Assembly: GCA_002943765.1 (NCBI GenBank)
Contig: PQWQ01000004.1
Coordinates: forward strand, 2,790,001 to 2,854,000
Origin: Psoroptes ovis
Lineage: Eukaryota; Arthropoda; Arachnida; Sarcoptiformes; Psoroptidae
Reading direction: 5' to 3'
DNA: 64,000 nt
Below the pieces are notes generated by a model. The model had not been told where the DNA came from, made no database searches, and worked only from the letters and a program-made list of their open reading frames with translations. The first letter of the stretch is position 1; each line of letters opens with the position of its first letter. Positions 61,230 through 64,000 of this stretch are shown in pieces. The position numbers and the translations under genes are program-made.

Positions 61230-64000
61230 TATCATTATCATTTATTAATATCATTAAATTTTTGCTGATGATGTTTTTGTTGTTTGTTAGCTCTTGACAA
61301 TTCTTTTCTCCAATTTTTTTCACTGATCAAGTTTTTTCTTTTTTTGCTGGTGAAAAATGTCAAAACACCAAAAAATAATAACCAAGAAATAATGAACGAA
61401 TGTTTTTAGGAAAGAAAAAAAAAATGGAAAAAAATAACACAATTCGTATAGACTTGAATATTAAAAATGTTGTTAATAATAATAATAATAATGATAATGA
61501 CAATAATACTAATAATAATGATAATGATGATAATAATAATAATAATAATAATGATGATATTAACATGGAAAAAAAAACTGTCAAAACTATCACAAATATC
61601 AAATGAAATGGATGAAAATGGATGAAAATATCCAAAAGCAAAACAAGAAAAAAAAACATGAGACTTTACTGGATTTTGTTTCAATATATATTATTTCAGT
61701 GAAGCAATTCCACCATTATTTAGCAGTTTGATTGTGCAGCAGCATTTATATTATGTTATATGATGTCCAAATATTATTTTTTCGATTAATATTTTTTCCA
61801 CATTAATTCTATCAAACATCATTGCTGATTCTACTTCTGATAATGCTAGCCCTGGTATATTCTTGTCAAAAATCGTAATCTTAAGGTCATTTTTTGGGCA
61901 TTTTTGCCTCCATTCTGGTTATTTTCATTATTTTTTGAATAATTTCATTTTCATTTTTTTTTTCATTCATATGATACATCATTATATCATATGCTGGATC
62001 ATTATATCATAATATACTGGATCATTATCATTTATTCTATCATTTTCATTATTATAAATATTGTTATTTTATTTCATTTTTTTTATCCATTCATTTCTGA
62101 TTCTCAGAGAAACATAAAGAATAAATGAATAAAATATGATGGAATAATATGAATAAAATCATTATTTATCAAAGCACATGACTTAATCATTACCACCATG
62201 ATCATTATTACTATTACTATGACTATAATTGTTGTTGTTTATAATAAATCAAAAAAATAAGGATCATAATTTCAAATAAACAGAAAAAAAACGAATGAAA
62301 GAAAATAAAATATGTTTATTGATGTGCAAAATGACCTTTTGAAAAATTGACCTTTCGAAAAATTGACCTTTAAAAAATTGAATCATTGAATTGAATGAAT
62401 ATAATTTATGATTATAATCCATTATTTTTCACTGGTACTATCCTTTTTATTCATTCATTCATTCATTGACCAAAAAATTATTTACAAAATTTCCCTCATT
62501 TTTTTTCCGCTTAAAAATTATTCTTTCAACGCCAACATATTTGAAATAGGATAAAATGGTCGAGGAAAAAATTGTCGGAATAAAAAAATTGAATAAATTA
62601 AAAATTGAAAATAATAAAATTCAATGAATCAAATAATTTCCGGTAATATTCACAATTATTATTATTATTTTCTCACATATTTTCAAAGCTTTCATCCGTC
62701 GATTCATTCATTTATGCATTCATAGATTCATTAATCCATCTATTCATTTGTTTGTTCATTTATTTTTTATTTTTTATTTTTCGTTTTCAATTTAATTCAA
62801 TTCAATCGTTCTGAATGATGATGATGATGTTTTTTGTTTCAAAAAAAAAAAAAAAAAAAATGAATGTAAAATTAATGCTAAAAAAACGAATAAAAATGAA
62901 AAATTCCAATGAAGAATAATTAATTATGGAATTTCAAAGGAAAAAGAGAAAAAAAAATCAGAATTCAATTCATGAATCGTTGAATCGTTGAATCATTGAA
63001 TCATAAACACAGATTGAATATTGAACATTGAATTGTTTTTGAATTGATTGGAATTCGTACGAGTGTAAATGTATTTTTTTATATTTAGTTTATTCTTCAA
63101 TATATTTATAAATGTGAAGAATTATTAAATATATTGTGGAATTTATTTTTATTTTATTTTCCCGATCACTAATTACGTCATTAATTATAAACTGAAAATG
63201 TTATCCAAGTTTAAAATAATTTCCACACACACACATACACACACACAAAGAATCGATTAATATGTTCAATATTTATAAATCATTAGTTATATGTGAAATA
63301 ACGAATGGCATTTAATTCTTTGTTTCCATTTTTATTCTTATTTTTCCTTCGAATTAATTTATACTCGGGTTCATAATATTTTCTTTTTTTTATTAAAAGA
63401 TCACTTAGGGTTTTTATTTTTGCTTTTTTTTCGGACTATTCATCAATTTTTCGTCTTTGTTTTCATTTCAAGCATTTATTTCGTTCCTTTCCAATTTCAG
63501 CATTTTGTTCATTCGTATTTTTATTTTCTCAACTTCCTTCATTTATAAACTTTTTAATTCAACTTTGATTAAGTATTGGTCGTGTGTGTGTGTGTGTTTT
63601 GGATAAATAATTTTTTTGCGTTTGTTTGTTTGTATTCTTTAATGCTGTATTATTATTTGCTAGAATCTTTGTATTTTTTTTTTTACTTCTTTGAATCAAA
63701 GTAAAATAACTAAATAACCAATAATATAAGAAAAAACTGGCAAATAAATGCCAGCGAAAGGTTTTATCTATCGCTTTTTCTTTCTATTTACGATTTGCGT
63801 TCAATCAATTTCATTGATTTTCATCGAAATATATTTTCTTTTTCATCGCCATTTTCCAATCCATTTTTGCCAATTTTTTCGCATTATTTTTTTTTATTTT
63901 TTATTTCTTTTGATTCTTCGATTCTTTACACACAAACTTATATACAATGCACACAGGCAAAGCACATGATTGCTATTTATTTATTTATATTTTTTCTCCA

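Larger units (their letters stand above)
55877..64000. other. Gene-poor AT-rich sequence
   Basis: No supportable gene. Contents: an AAAAT / TTTTA pentanucleotide inverted repeat (58107-58175), T22 at 58976-58997, AAT/GAT triplets at 61470-61560, an ATC array at 61198-61229, T16 at 61124-61139, A20 at 62841-62860, and GT/CA tracts near 59180, 60970, 63225 and 63583. Frames crossing these are low-complexity. A possible short terminal exon near 61700-61760 is discussed among the rejected items. Confidence 0.5.

Noticed and set aside
61400..61606. 68-codon Asn/Asp-rich frame
   Set aside because: Mostly an AAT/GAT microsatellite. Short plausible flanks (MEKNNTIRIDLNIKNVV) and an acceptor-like TTTTTAG before it are not enough for a gene.
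61700..61762. Possible terminal exon after TATTTCAG (EAIPPLFSSLIVQQHLYYVI then stop)
   Set aside because: An acceptor and a short tidy peptide are visible, but no upstream partner exon, no recognised family and no other evidence.
1..64000. tRNA, rRNA and CRISPR signals
   Set aside because: I scanned for GGTTCGAATCC-like B boxes with cloverleaf context, for conserved rRNA blocks and for evenly spaced direct repeats, and found none convincing. CRISPR is not expected in a eukaryote.

Overview
This is eukaryotic nuclear DNA, very AT-rich (by eye roughly three quarters or more A+T) and full of trinucleotide microsatellites and long poly(A)/poly(T) runs. Genes have short GT-AG introns (60-85 bp) and strongly AT-ending codons. 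Together with arthropod-type protein families this suggests a small-genome arthropod; my best guess is an astigmatid mite (Dermatophagoides/Sarcoptes-like). That is an inference from style, not a database match.

Layout. At 1-2.3 kb lies the end of a probable minus-strand first coding exon (Ser/Thr-rich leader plus hydrophobic segment, ending at a GTAAGT donor at 2017). From 2.3 to 38.1 kb I see no convincing host gene. This desert holds mobile DNA: an apparently complete 1,283-bp mariner with an intact DD34D transposase (31,039-32,321), two tiny TA-flanked mariner-derived MITEs (9.3 kb and 16.0 kb), a 159-bp TTAA-flanked piggyBac-type MITE (28.2 kb) and a possible 460-bp inverted-repeat element (37.0 kb).

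The gene cluster is at 38.1-55.9 kb. TMEM267 (minus, two exons) and TMEM177 (plus, three exons; a mitochondrial complex IV assembly factor) are head to head, 200 bp apart. A four-exon gene for CNK, the connector enhancer of KSR (SAM-CRIC-PDZ-PH scaffold of RAS/RAF/MAPK signalling), runs from 43,005 to 55,031. Its 6.9-kb first intron contains a 1,137-bp non-autonomous hAT element that itself carries a nested 313-bp retroposon fragment. A single-exon minus-strand gene for a cysteine-rich type I membrane protein of unknown function converges on CNK, with 119 bp between the stop codons. From 55.9 to 64 kb I see only AT-rich noncoding sequence.

I found no operon-like or defence-like system. The most notable features are the mobile-element record (three mariner TIR families, hAT with nested retroposon, piggyBac-type MITE) and a regularity in homopolymers: every poly(T) run of 15 nt or more, read on its T strand, is followed by G, usually GAAA.
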